Source: Micrococcales bacterium (lineage in GTDB: Bacteria > Actinomycetota > Actinomycetes > Actinomycetales > Dermatophilaceae). Taken from it: 7,517 nucleotides of DNA. Both the position numbers and the translations under genes were made by a program. The stretch is taken from positions 1 to 7,517 of the forward strand of contig PKWT01000162.1 of NCBI GenBank assembly GCA_003132125.1, given 5' to 3'. Shown piece by piece: positions 1 through 5,924 of this stretch; the stretch's first letter is position 1, and each line of letters opens with the position of its first letter. The notes under the pieces were generated by a model that had not been told where the DNA came from, did not search any database, and saw only the letters and a program-made list of their open reading frames with translations.

Positions 1-2
1 GG

Positions 3-602
3 TCAGGTGGGTGGCTCGTCCGTCGTGACCTGGCGAACGCCGAGGATGGACTGCGCGATCGACGTAGCGGCTGCTCGCTCACGCTCTGTTGCTGTCCCGG
101 TGATGTGAACGATTCGTTCGACGACCTCCGCCCGCCATCCATGCTGGCCGATCTCGGCGAACGCCTCCGATACTTCCGCAGCGATCTCGCTGTCTGGCCG
201 AGCCATCGCCCGGATCACGTCGCTGCGGCTGACGACACCCAACAACAGATCGCCCTCGACCACTGGCACGCACTTCCAGCTCGTCTGGGCGAAGGTCTGG
301 GCCAGCTCCGCGACGTCGCTGTCCTCCCTGACCGTGTGCGGATTCGCGGTCATCACCTCACCGACGGTCCTCGGCAACGGTCCTGGCTCAGGCGGGACGA
401 CGCGCATGTGTGCCCTGGGATCCGCCGCCAGATGTTCGCGGAGCACATCGGCCTCGCTGATGATGCCGACCAACCGCCCACTACCGTCCACGACGGGGAG
501 GCTGGTGACCCGGGAGGTCACCAACGTCTGAAGCGCGGCCTCAAGGGAGGCAGTCTCATGCACCCGGTATGCCGGGCTGGTCATGATCTCGCGAACGAGC
601 AT
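3..602 (-). CDS. CBS-pair protein with C-terminal BON-like domain (Hrp1-like)
   Basis: This is a soluble protein of 199 residues. CBS repeat 1 spans about residues 5-57 (REIMTSP start, LPVVDGSGRLVGIISEADV core). CBS repeat 2 spans about 80-133 (VGEVMTANP start, VPVVEGDLLLGVVSRSDV core). About 136-193 resemble a BON domain (VVERIVHITGTAT, then an alpha helix and GVRQV). CBS pairs usually bind adenine nucleotides and act as energy or redox sensors. Mycobacterial Hrp1 is a two-CBS protein induced by the DosR system. The frame stays open to an ATG at 653, but I chose the ATG at 602 because AAAGGAG (610-616) sits 7 bases before it and the protein then begins at the CBS fold. It lies 85 bases downstream of the kinase on the same strand, with a possible operator and promoter of its own in the gap. 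The family is clear; the ligand and target are unknown. The stop codon is inside the window, so the gene is complete. Confidence 0.9.
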   Translation of the reverse strand: MLVREIMTSPAYRVHETASLEAALQTLVTSRVTSLPVVDGSGRLVGIISEADVLREHLAADPRAHMRVVPPEPGPLPRTVGEVMTANPHTVREDSDVAELAQTFAQTSWKCVPVVEGDLLLGVVSRSDVIRAMARPDSEIAAEVSEAFAEIGQHGWRAEVVERIVHITGTATERERAAATSIAQSILGVRQVTTDEPPT

Positions 603-609
603 CTCGGAG

Positions 610-616
610 CTCCTTT
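610..616 (-). promoter_or_regulatory. Ribosome binding site of the CBS protein
   Basis: On the minus strand this reads AAAGGAG and ends 7 bases before the ATG at 602. It is the reason for preferring this start over the upstream ATG at 653, which would add 17 residues without any domain. Confidence 0.75.
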
Positions 617-633
617 CAAACAGGCGGCCTATA

Positions 634-648
634 GGGCCAGCATGGCCC
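634..648. repeat. Perfect 6+3+6 inverted repeat before the CBS gene
   Basis: GGGCCA and TGGCCC flank a 3-base GCA centre. The repeat lies between the kinase stop and the CBS start. On the minus strand it directly abuts TATAGG (628-633), a possible -10 element. It could be a repressor site, a leader hairpin, or a weak terminator of the kinase transcript. No T-run follows on either strand, so a classical intrinsic terminator is unlikely. Confidence 0.4.
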
Positions 649-669
649 CCCACACCGAGGCGGGGGCAA

Positions 670-683
670 GTGACGAACGTCCC
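670..683 (-). promoter_or_regulatory. Possible DosR-like operator upstream of the CBS gene
   Basis: The minus strand reads GGGACGTTCGTCAC. It resembles the mycobacterial DosR operator core GGGACTWWAGTCCC, with both half-sites recognisable (GGGAC and GTCxC) and the T/T centre kept. It lies 68 bases before the CBS start, just past the kinase stop codon, and upstream of a possible -10 (TATAGG, 628-633). This is the weakest of the three such sites in the window. Confidence 0.3.
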
Positions 684-687
684 GTGA

Positions 688-2472
688 TCACTCGCGATCC
701 GGCGGTGCCTCCCATACCAAGGCCGTCCCTCGCGGAGTACGCCCCCTGAGCGTCAGCGAACCGCCGTGGGACTCAGCACGCTTGCGCAAGTTTGCCAAGC
801 CGCTGCGCACCGCGGTCGGCGCGACCCCGACCCCATCGTCGACAACCTCGACCTGAACCGTGTCCGCGCTTGTGACACGGACACTGGCACTCGAGGCCTG
901 AGCATGTCTGGCCACGTTCGACAGCCCTTCTCGAACGACCGCGATCAGATCGGCCTCAAAGTCAGCCGCGAGCCCGTCGAGGGATCCGTCGATCGTCAGG
1001 CTCGGCGCAAAGCCAAGGGTCTCCGCGCACACCCGAACCAGCTCCACGATCTCTTCGCGCAGGTCTCGAAAAGGTGTGGGCCGATGCAGCTCGAAGATCG
1101 TGTGTCGAATGTCCTTGATGGCCGCATCCAGGTCGTCCACAGCCTCGTCGAGCCGCCGGCGGACGCTCGTGCTCTCGCCCATACGTGCGGCGGCCTGCAG
1201 CGAAAGCCCCGTTGCGAAGAGTCGCTGGATCACGTGATCATGCATGTCACGAGCGATCCTGTCGCGGTCCTCCAGAAGGGCAAGCCGCGATCGATCCTGT
1301 TGGCCGCGAGCGGCCGCCAGGGTCAGCCCCATCTCCTGGGCCAGTGCTGCCAGGAGGGGCACGACATTGCCAACGTACGCCTCTGCGTCCGCAGCCCAAG
1401 CAACGCCGATCACACCGACCTCGTCGTCGCCAACGGTGATCGGCACCAGCGCCGTAGGACCGTGCGGATCCGCGTCGCCCAGGTCCCTGACGTCCGCGGA
1501 CAGACTGTCGTTGGTCGAGTCCCCGAGCCTGGTGAGCAGGAGAACCGACTCATGCTCCGCAATGAGCTCGCGCCAGTACCCCTTGTGCAGAACCGTTCCG
1601 AGCACCGCGCCGGGCCGTTTTGCGGCTCCGGATGGCTCGCCGCCGGCGACAGCTCGGATCACCAGATCGCCCACCTCGTCATACAGCGCCACCATGACCA
1701 GCTGAGCTTCGGACAGCTCTCGGGTGCGCTTCGCCAGGAAACCCATTGCCGAGGCCTCGTCCATGCCCTCGAGCAGCAGCTGGGTCACCTCGGCCGTGGT
1801 CTCGAGCCACCGACGCAGACGGCGGCTGCGCTCATACAGGCGGGCGTTGTCGATGGCGATGCCGGCGGCAGCAGCGAGGGCGACCAGGATCGCCTCATCG
1901 TCGGCGGTGAAGTCTGCGCCGCCCTCCGTCTCGGTGTCGCCCTGCTTCTCGGTCAGGTAGAGGTTGCCGAACACTTCGTCCCGGATGCGAATCGGCACAC
2001 CGAGGAAGCCGTGCATCACGGGGTGGTGCGGCGGGAATCCGTGGGAGTCGGGGTGGGCGGCAACGTCGCGGAGCCGGCGGGGCCGCGGCTGACGGATCAA
2101 GAGACCCAGTACCCCATGCCCGCGAGGCAGATCTCCGATTGCCTTCTGCTCCTCCTGGCTGAGTCCGTGGGACACGAACTCCACGAGGTGCTCACCGTCA
2201 GCGCCAAGCACACCCAACGCACCGTATCTGGCGTCGACGAGCTCGCAGGCGCAACGCACGATCCGGGCGAGGACGTCAGACAGATCGAGGTCTGCGGACA
2301 CTGCGAGCACAGCGTCGAGCAGGGCTGCCAGACGTTCTTGGGCACGATCCGATGCCTGAGCGCGATTGCGAAGGTCCTCGAGCAAATCGTCCAGGTCGAA
2401 CGCCTCAGTGGCCAACCACGTCGACGGTTCCCCGCCCTTGCTCAGCTCGGACTCCCTCGGCTCGGACTCCAC
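688..2472 (-). CDS. DosS/DevS-like two-GAF sensor histidine kinase
   Basis: This is a 594-residue soluble sensor kinase with no membrane segment. Order: a coiled N-terminal lead (about 27-55); GAF domain 1 (about 62-210); GAF domain 2 (about 228-388); HisKA_3 dimerisation domain with the H-box RIARDMHDHVIQRLF and phospho-acceptor His411; and HATPase_c (about 505-592) with N-box REGLSNVARHA, G-box DDGVGV and GLANLRKRA. In GAF 1 the stretch GFPPHHPVM followed by FLGVPIRIRDEVFGNLYLT closely resembles mycobacterial DosS/DosT. The histidines fall at 149-150, and DosS binds heme through His149. I therefore infer heme-based O2, NO or CO or redox sensing. The start is GTG with no Shine-Dalgarno sequence, fitting a leaderless transcript. 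It lies 23 bases after the degenerate stress-protein gene. No receiver-domain regulator is present in the window. The kinase fold is certain; the heme is inferred. Confidence 0.93.
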   Translation of the reverse strand: MESEPRESELSKGGEPSTWLATEAFDLDDLLEDLRNRAQASDRAQERLAALLDAVLAVSADLDLSDVLARIVRCACELVDARYGALGVLGADGEHLVEFVSHGLSQEEQKAIGDLPRGHGVLGLLIRQPRPRRLRDVAAHPDSHGFPPHHPVMHGFLGVPIRIRDEVFGNLYLTEKQGDTETEGGADFTADDEAILVALAAAAGIAIDNARLYERSRRLRRWLETTAEVTQLLLEGMDEASAMGFLAKRTRELSEAQLVMVALYDEVGDLVIRAVAGGEPSGAAKRPGAVLGTVLHKGYWRELIAEHESVLLLTRLGDSTNDSLSADVRDLGDADPHGPTALVPITVGDDEVGVIGVAWAADAEAYVGNVVPLLAALAQEMGLTLAAARGQQDRSRLALLEDRDRIARDMHDHVIQRLFATGLSLQAAARMGESTSVRRRLDEAVDDLDAAIKDIRHTIFELHRPTPFRDLREEIVELVRVCAETLGFAPSLTIDGSLDGLAADFEADLIAVVREGLSNVARHAQASSASVRVTSADTVQVEVVDDGVGVAPTAVRSGLANLRKRAESHGGSLTLRGRTPRGTALVWEAPPDRE

Positions 2473-2479
2473 ACTGGTG

Positions 2480-2509
2480 ATTCTAGGTGGTGTCCCTAGG
2501 GCCTGTCCG
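2480..2509 (-). promoter_or_regulatory. Candidate leaderless promoter of the sensor kinase
   Basis: On the minus strand a -10-like TAGAAT (2480-2485) is preceded, after 18 bases, by CGGACA (2504-2509), which matches TTGACA at four of six bases. The last base of the -10 is 7 bases before the GTG start at 2472, so transcription would begin at or next to the start codon. No Shine-Dalgarno sequence is seen. The spacer contains the palindrome CCCTAGGG (2494-2501). The site overlaps the end of the upstream gene, so the kinase may be made both by readthrough and from this promoter. Confidence 0.45.
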
Positions 2510-3032
2510 CTCGATCTGGGTCGTCATGAGCGCGATCGTGAGCATGATCGCCGGCGAGCACGCTGTATCCCGATCGGGAGCCGCCGCTCGGCACCAGCTC
2601 GGTGTCCTCAGGGCCGGAAACGGTCAGGACGTCGCACGCGGCATGTTCTTGGCAGTACTGCCCGACGCGCACCGTGGCGTCAGGCGAATCGCGACCAACC
2701 ACAAGGACTGCGGCGCCGCGGCTTCGCTCGACCAGCATCTGAGCGGCCACACCCTCCACGGTCTCGAAAGTGCATGGCACCCGCCGCTGACGATGAAGCG
2801 CACGCAGGGCAACAGCGAACATCGCCACATCCATCTCGGCCCGCTCCTCAGAGCTGAGGCCGACGGGCAGTACCTGGATGAAGCGCACACGGGCTGCGCG
2901 ATGGACCGCTTCGCGGACGGCGGCACCTGCGACAAATGCGGCCATGCCGTCGTTGACCAGACCGGCCACCACATCACGGGGGTGGCGCGGTGACTGTGCG
3001 CCCGCAGCTCCGGCGTTGTTTGGTGTCTGCAT
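2496..3032 (-). CDS. Degenerate universal-stress-like protein
   Basis: This is a 178-residue soluble protein. Residues 20-57 (DVVAGLVNDG, then a helix and VRFIQVLP) and 88-139 (helix, AAVLVVGRD, then ACDVLTVSG) have the strand and helix pattern of one Usp domain. The usual ATP signature, Gx2Gx9G(S/T), is absent: after VVGRD the segment runs to QYCQEHAACDVL without the glycine-serine turn. ATP binding is therefore doubtful. The first-strand motif GVDGS is also lost (GLVNDG). The C-terminal tail (about 161-178) is rich in His and Asp. The start ATG at 3032 has no clear Shine-Dalgarno sequence but lies 37 bases from a DosR-like site. In Mycobacterium tuberculosis a Usp gene (Rv3134c) precedes devR-devS. 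Here a Usp-like gene directly precedes the devS-like kinase. The reading frame is solid; the family assignment is moderate. Confidence 0.72.
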   Translation of the reverse strand: MQTPNNAGAAGAQSPRHPRDVVAGLVNDGMAAFVAGAAVREAVHRAARVRFIQVLPVGLSSEERAEMDVAMFAVALRALHRQRRVPCTFETVEGVAAQMLVERSRGAAVLVVGRDSPDATVRVGQYCQEHAACDVLTVSGPEDTELVPSGGSRSGYSVLAGDHAHDRAHDDPDRADRP

Positions 3033-3068
3033 GAATACGATCGTGGACCCAATGTGCTGGAGGCATCA

Positions 3069-3082
3069 GAGCCGAAGGTCCC
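3069..3082 (-). promoter_or_regulatory. DosR-like operator for the leftward operon
   Basis: The minus strand reads GGGACCTTCGGCTC, preceded by TC. Compared with the DosR consensus core GGGACTWWAGTCCC it keeps GGGAC, the T/T centre, the G at position 10 and two of the three final C positions. Its centre is about 43 bases before the ATG at 3032. That is the usual activator position if transcription starts at or next to that ATG. No strong -10 is visible, as can happen at activator-dependent promoters. Confidence 0.45.
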
Positions 3083-3111
3083 GACACAATAACTCCGTGG
3101 GGCGAGCACAC

Positions 3112-3125
3112 GGGACCTAGTGCCC
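3112..3125 (+). promoter_or_regulatory. DosR-like operator for the rightward operon
   Basis: The plus strand reads GGGACCTAGTGCCC. It shares CGGGACCT with the opposing site at 3069-3082 and has the GGGAC and CCC ends at the consensus spacing. It ends 55 bases before the ATG of the tandem stress protein. A weak AT-containing stretch, TTGTAAGTA (3154-3162), downstream could hold the -10. The two sites face away from each other across 29 bases, each pointing to its own gene. Confidence 0.5.
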
Positions 3126-3131
3126 TGTCCT

Positions 3132-3141
3132 CGCGCGCGCG
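3132..3141. repeat. Alternating CG tract, five CG units
   Basis: Ten bases of uninterrupted CG alternation lie between the rightward operator and the start of the stress protein gene, roughly where a -35 region would be. Such tracts can adopt left-handed DNA under negative supercoiling. No function can be read from the sequence. Confidence 0.5.
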
Positions 3142-3180
3142 GGGTGAGCAGTGTTGTAAGTACCCAGAAAGAAGAAGCCC

Positions 3181-4155
3181 ATGGAGAAAGCAAAAAACGT
3201 CGAGGCCACTCCTCGAAGGGCCGTCGTCGTTGGTGTCGACGGCTCACCGACCAGTGACCTGGCCGTGGACTGGGCCGTCGCGGAGGCCAGCCGACGAAAG
3301 CTGCCACTGCACATCATCCACGCCTTCTCCTATGGCTATCCGAAGACGAAGACCGGTTTCGGGCACTCGGTCGATGACCTGCGACAGATTGCTCGTGGTG
3401 TCCGTAAGGACGCCGTGGACAGGGCGAGCCGCACGAACCCGGACCTGACGATCACATGGGCGGAGTCGGCATACGGGCCGGCGCCCACGCTGCTCGTCGC
3501 CTCAGAGACGGCGTCAACGGTAGTCGTCGGTGCCCGCGGCCTGAGCGCGGTGCGCGGTGCGCTCGTGGGGTCGGTCTCGCTCCAGGTCGCAACACACGCC
3601 CACTGCCCCGTGGTCGTCGTTCACGACATGCCAACACCCCCTCCCGGGGCCCCCGTCGTCGTCGGTGTTGACGGTTCGGCGTTGTCGACGCACGCGATCG
3701 AGTACGCCTTCGAGCAGGCGTCCTCACGCGGAGTTGGCCTGACCGTCGTCCACGCGTGGTGGCTGGAGGATGTCGAAGGCGCCGCTGCCGCCGCCATCTG
3801 GACCGTCGACTGGCAACAGTTCGCGGAGGAGGAGCAGACCCTGGTCGCCGAGTCCCTGGCCGGATGGCAGGACAAGTACCCCGATGTCGAGGTGCGCCGA
3901 CACAGCGTTCGCGGGCTCCCGGTCGATGCTCTGGTACGCCAGAGTGAGAGCGCCTGCCTTGTCGTCGTGGGCACGCGTGGACGCGGTGGCTTCAAAGGCC
4001 TGCTTCTCGGCTCGGTGAGCCAGGGCGTCATGCACCGGGCCCAGTGCCCCGTTGCCATCGTCCATCCCACCAAGGAGCTGCTCCACGAGGGGGACGACAG
4101 AACCATCGCCCACGAGCATCGGCTCCCCATACCGCCGGTGCGCGAACAGACCTGA
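3181..4155 (+). CDS. Tandem-domain universal stress protein
   Basis: This is a 324-residue cytoplasmic protein made of two Usp domains. Domain 1 (about 13-149) opens with VVVGVDGS and carries the ATP loop G117-x2-G120-x9-G130-S131. Domain 2 (about 158-296) opens with VVVGVDGS and carries G264-x2-G267-x9-G277-S278. Both nucleotide loops are intact, unlike the gene on the other side of the divergent region. The size and two-domain form match mycobacterial Usp proteins of the DosR regulon such as Rv2623, which binds ATP and regulates growth in dormancy. The ATG at 3181 follows a purine-rich AGAAAGAAGAAG stretch that serves as a weak ribosome site. A DosR-like box lies 55 bases upstream. The nuclease gene follows after 55 bases on the same strand, probably in the same transcript. 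The family is certain; the physiological role is inferred. Confidence 0.95.
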   Translation: MEKAKNVEATPRRAVVVGVDGSPTSDLAVDWAVAEASRRKLPLHIIHAFSYGYPKTKTGFGHSVDDLRQIARGVRKDAVDRASRTNPDLTITWAESAYGPAPTLLVASETASTVVVGARGLSAVRGALVGSVSLQVATHAHCPVVVVHDMPTPPPGAPVVVGVDGSALSTHAIEYAFEQASSRGVGLTVVHAWWLEDVEGAAAAAIWTVDWQQFAEEEQTLVAESLAGWQDKYPDVEVRRHSVRGLPVDALVRQSESACLVVVGTRGRGGFKGLLLGSVSQGVMHRAQCPVAIVHPTKELLHEGDDRTIAHEHRLPIPPVREQT

Positions 4156-4164
4156 ACGCACCGA

Positions 4165-4176
4165 CCCGGTTTCGGG
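4165..4176. repeat. Short hairpin between stress protein and nuclease
   Basis: CCCG and CGGG flank GTTT in the 55-base gap. The stem is only four pairs and no T-run follows, so it is not a convincing terminator. The two flanking genes are more likely cotranscribed. Confidence 0.25.
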
Positions 4177-4200
4177 CAAGAGCCACCGGCTGCGAGAAGC

Positions 4201-4205
4201 GGAGG
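4201..4205 (+). promoter_or_regulatory. Ribosome binding site of the beta-CASP nuclease
   Basis: GGAGG ends 5 bases before the ATG at 4211. The frame is open further upstream to 4052, inside the stress protein gene. This site and the beginning of the fold at MVATLTFLGATG fix the start at 4211. Confidence 0.85.
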
Positions 4206-4210
4206 ATGCC

Positions 4211-5587
4211 ATGGTCGCCACCCTGACCTTCCTGGGAGCCACCGGCACAGTCACCGGCAGCAAGTTCCTTCTCGAGAGCGAAGGACGCCGGACGATGGTG
4301 GACTGCGGTCTGTACCAAGGCGAAAGCACGTGGCGGCGCCTCAACTGGAAGCCACTGCCCGTCGACCCCGAGTCGATCTCCGACGTCGTCCTCACCCATG
4401 CTCACCTGGACCACTGCGGCCATCTGCCGGCCCTGGTGCGAGGAGGGTTCGCCGGGCCGACGTGGTGCACACAGGGCACCGCCGCCCTGGCTTCCATCAT
4501 CCTGCGGGACAGCGCCCACCTGCAGGAGGAGGACGCCGAGAACGCCCGACTCGGAGGGTTCTCCCGGCATGACCCACCACGCCCGCTGTACGACTCCGCC
4601 GACGCCGAGACGGCGATCAGGTCGTTCAGACCGGTGGACTACCACCAGCACTTCGACCTGGACTCAGGTGTGGGTCTTACCCTGAGCCGGGCCGGGCACA
4701 TCCTGGGCTCAGCCACCGCCTTGGTCACGATCGGTGGCGGAAGCGTCCTGTTCTCAGGCGATCTCGGCCGAATCCATCACCCGGTACTTCTGCCACGGGA
4801 GGCCCCGCCGGCCGCTCGTACGATCATCGTCGAGTCGACCTACGGCGACCGCACTCATCCGGCCGACGGCGACCTGGTCCACAAGATCCTGGCTGACACC
4901 ATCCGTCGGACCGTGATGCGTGGCGGGTCGGTTCTCATCCCTGCCTTTGCAGTGGACCGCACCGAGCTGGTGTTGCACGCGCTCAGCCAGATGACTGCGG
5001 CAGGCGACATCCCCGCGCTGCCGGTGTATGTGGACAGCCCGATGGCCCTTGCCGCACTGGACGTCTATCGCAGCCCCGCTATGCGCGAGGAGCTCCGTCC
5101 TGACCTTCCCGCGCGGTTGGTGGACCTCCCCAACCTGCATACGGCGCACAGCGCCCAGGAGTCGATGCTGCTGAACGAGCCAAAGACCCCTTCGATCATC
5201 ATCTCCGCCTCGGGCATGGCGACCGGCGGCCGTGTGGTCCATCACCTGCAGCACCTGCTCCCCGACCGGCGGAACACCGTGATCCTGACCGGTTATCAGG
5301 CAGTCGGCACGCGAGGCCGCCTCCTGGCTGACGGCGCAACGGAGCTCAAGATGTATGGCGGCTACGTCCCGGTCCGCGCCGAGGTGGTCGTCGACCATGG
5401 GTTCTCCGTCCATGCCGACTCCACCGAGCTGCTCGCCTGGCTCAGGGAGCTGCCCACGCCTCCTGAGACCGTATACATCGTCCACGGCGAGCCTGAGTCC
5501 TCGCGCGCGATGGCCACCATGCTCCGGAGCCAGACAGGCTGGTGCGTTGTGGTCCCGCACCTCGGCGAGAAGGTCCGGGTCGGCTGA
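4211..5587 (+). CDS. Beta-CASP metallo-beta-lactamase RNase (CPSF/YSH1-like)
   Basis: This is a 458-residue cytoplasmic metallohydrolase. Metallo-beta-lactamase motifs: Asp31 (VDCG), HAHLDH (63-68), His163 (AGHILGS) and Asp184 (FSGDLG). Beta-CASP motifs: A, the acidic residue in IVESTYGDR (206-214); B, around SIIISASGMATGGR (328-341); and C, His401 in HGFSVHAD. All metal ligands appear present, so the enzyme should bind two zinc ions and cut RNA, as an endonuclease and perhaps as an exonuclease. The length matches the short bacterial CPSF-like branch. It lacks the C-terminal extension of RNase J and has no KH domains, unlike archaeal aCPSF. It shares a probable transcript with the stress protein upstream. 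A role in RNA turnover during stress or dormancy is inferred from this context. The family is very sure; the substrate is unknown. Confidence 0.94.
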   Translation: MVATLTFLGATGTVTGSKFLLESEGRRTMVDCGLYQGESTWRRLNWKPLPVDPESISDVVLTHAHLDHCGHLPALVRGGFAGPTWCTQGTAALASIILRDSAHLQEEDAENARLGGFSRHDPPRPLYDSADAETAIRSFRPVDYHQHFDLDSGVGLTLSRAGHILGSATALVTIGGGSVLFSGDLGRIHHPVLLPREAPPAARTIIVESTYGDRTHPADGDLVHKILADTIRRTVMRGGSVLIPAFAVDRTELVLHALSQMTAAGDIPALPVYVDSPMALAALDVYRSPAMREELRPDLPARLVDLPNLHTAHSAQESMLLNEPKTPSIIISASGMATGGRVVHHLQHLLPDRRNTVILTGYQAVGTRGRLLADGATELKMYGGYVPVRAEVVVDHGFSVHADSTELLAWLRELPTPPETVYIVHGEPESSRAMATMLRSQTGWCVVVPHLGEKVRVG

Positions 5588-5606
5588 GCGACTGGGACGA
5601 CCCGCG

Positions 5607-5638
5607 CAAAACACCCAAATCTATGCAATTCCTAGCAT
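5607..5638 (+). promoter_or_regulatory. AT-rich stretch, possible promoter of the cytochrome cluster
   Basis: This is the most AT-rich part of the spacer after the nuclease gene. It contains TATGCA (5622-5627) and TAGCAT (5633-5638), the latter fitting the actinobacterial TAnnnT -10 pattern. No good -35 is seen at the right distance. Transcription from TAGCAT would give a leader of about 80 bases carrying the two inverted repeats. Confidence 0.3.
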
Positions 5639-5667
5639 GTCGAGGACTTGCGGCTGGACACGGCGGC

Positions 5668-5681
5668 GATGGCACGCCATC
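5668..5681. repeat. Inverted repeat 6+2+6 in the cytochrome cluster leader
   Basis: GATGGC-AC-GCCATC is a near-perfect 14-base dyad with a two-base centre, 42 bases before the first GTG of the cluster. The tight centre suits a protein-binding operator better than an RNA hairpin loop. Its regulator is unknown. Confidence 0.4.
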
Positions 5682-5682
5682 T

Positions 5683-5697
5683 TTGAGGGGTTCTCAA
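5683..5697. repeat. Inverted repeat 5+5+5 next to the first dyad
   Basis: TTGAG-GGGTT-CTCAA begins one base after the preceding dyad ends. It recalls FNR/CRP-type sites (TTGAT-N4-ATCAA), but the spacer is five and the inner bases differ, so I do not call it one. It could also form a small leader hairpin that sequesters upstream bases. Confidence 0.35.
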
Positions 5698-5723
5698 CGG
5701 TGTCGTCGTGACCCGTTCGCAAG

Positions 5724-5924
5724 GTGAAGCAGGCACAAGTGATTCGTAGTCTGAGCGTTGTTGCGGAAGGCCCTGGGCGATACATCTCCTGGGGCGTCGT
5801 ACAGATCTCGGTGGCAAACCTCACGATCATCGTGGCGATGATCGTCTTGTTCGTCCTCGCCCTGGTCGTGCCCTTCCCGTCGGGCCACGGCGAAGAGGCC
5901 GACCAGGAACGGCACCAGAAGTGA
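5724..5924 (+). CDS. Small single-span membrane protein of cytochrome cluster
   Basis: This is a 66-residue protein with a short polar N-terminus, one hydrophobic span (about 29-51, ANLTIIVAMIVLFVLALVV core) and a charged tail (HGEEADQERHQK). No Cys or known cofactor motif is present. I do not recognise a named family. The size and position suggest a small accessory or assembly subunit of the following cytochrome b, like the tiny subunits of bc/b6f complexes; this is an inference. The start is uncertain: GTG at 5724 gives 66 residues, and an in-frame GTG at 5739 gives 61. Neither has a strong ribosome site; a GCAGG precedes the second. The stop overlaps the next start by four bases (GTGA), so translation is probably coupled. 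The reading frame is supported by its membrane-protein character and this coupling. Confidence 0.68.
   Translation: MKQAQVIRSLSVVAEGPGRYISWGVVQISVANLTIIVAMIVLFVLALVVPFPSGHGEEADQERHQK

Noticed and set aside
766..2499. Long plus-strand open frame of 577 codons opposite the sensor kinase
   Set aside because: It is the antisense of a well-supported kinase; its product has no recognisable domain and is rich in Arg, Gln and His, as expected for GC-rich antisense frames. No ribosome site was seen.
2494..2501. CCCTAGGG palindrome as a regulator site
   Set aside because: Only eight bases, within the kinase promoter spacer and overlapping a stop codon; kept as a note in the promoter entry.
4028..4651. 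Minus-strand frame of 207 codons over the end of the stress protein and start of the nuclease
   Set aside because: Both plus-strand genes are firmly supported there; the antisense product has no domain.
5593..5608. GGGACGACCCGCGC as another DosR-like site before the cytochrome cluster
   Set aside because: GGGAC is present but the second half-site is out of register and the centre is GC-rich, unlike the three sites reported.
4754..5614. Minus-strand open frame of 286 codons across the nuclease gene
   Set aside because: It lies opposite a gene with intact catalytic motifs; the composition is antisense-like and no domain is recognised.
5623..5727. Small frame of 34 codons (ATG at 5623) as a leader peptide of the cytochrome cluster
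   Set aside because: No ribosome site, no regulatory codon run and no terminator/antiterminator pair; its stop overlaps the next start, but this alone is weak.
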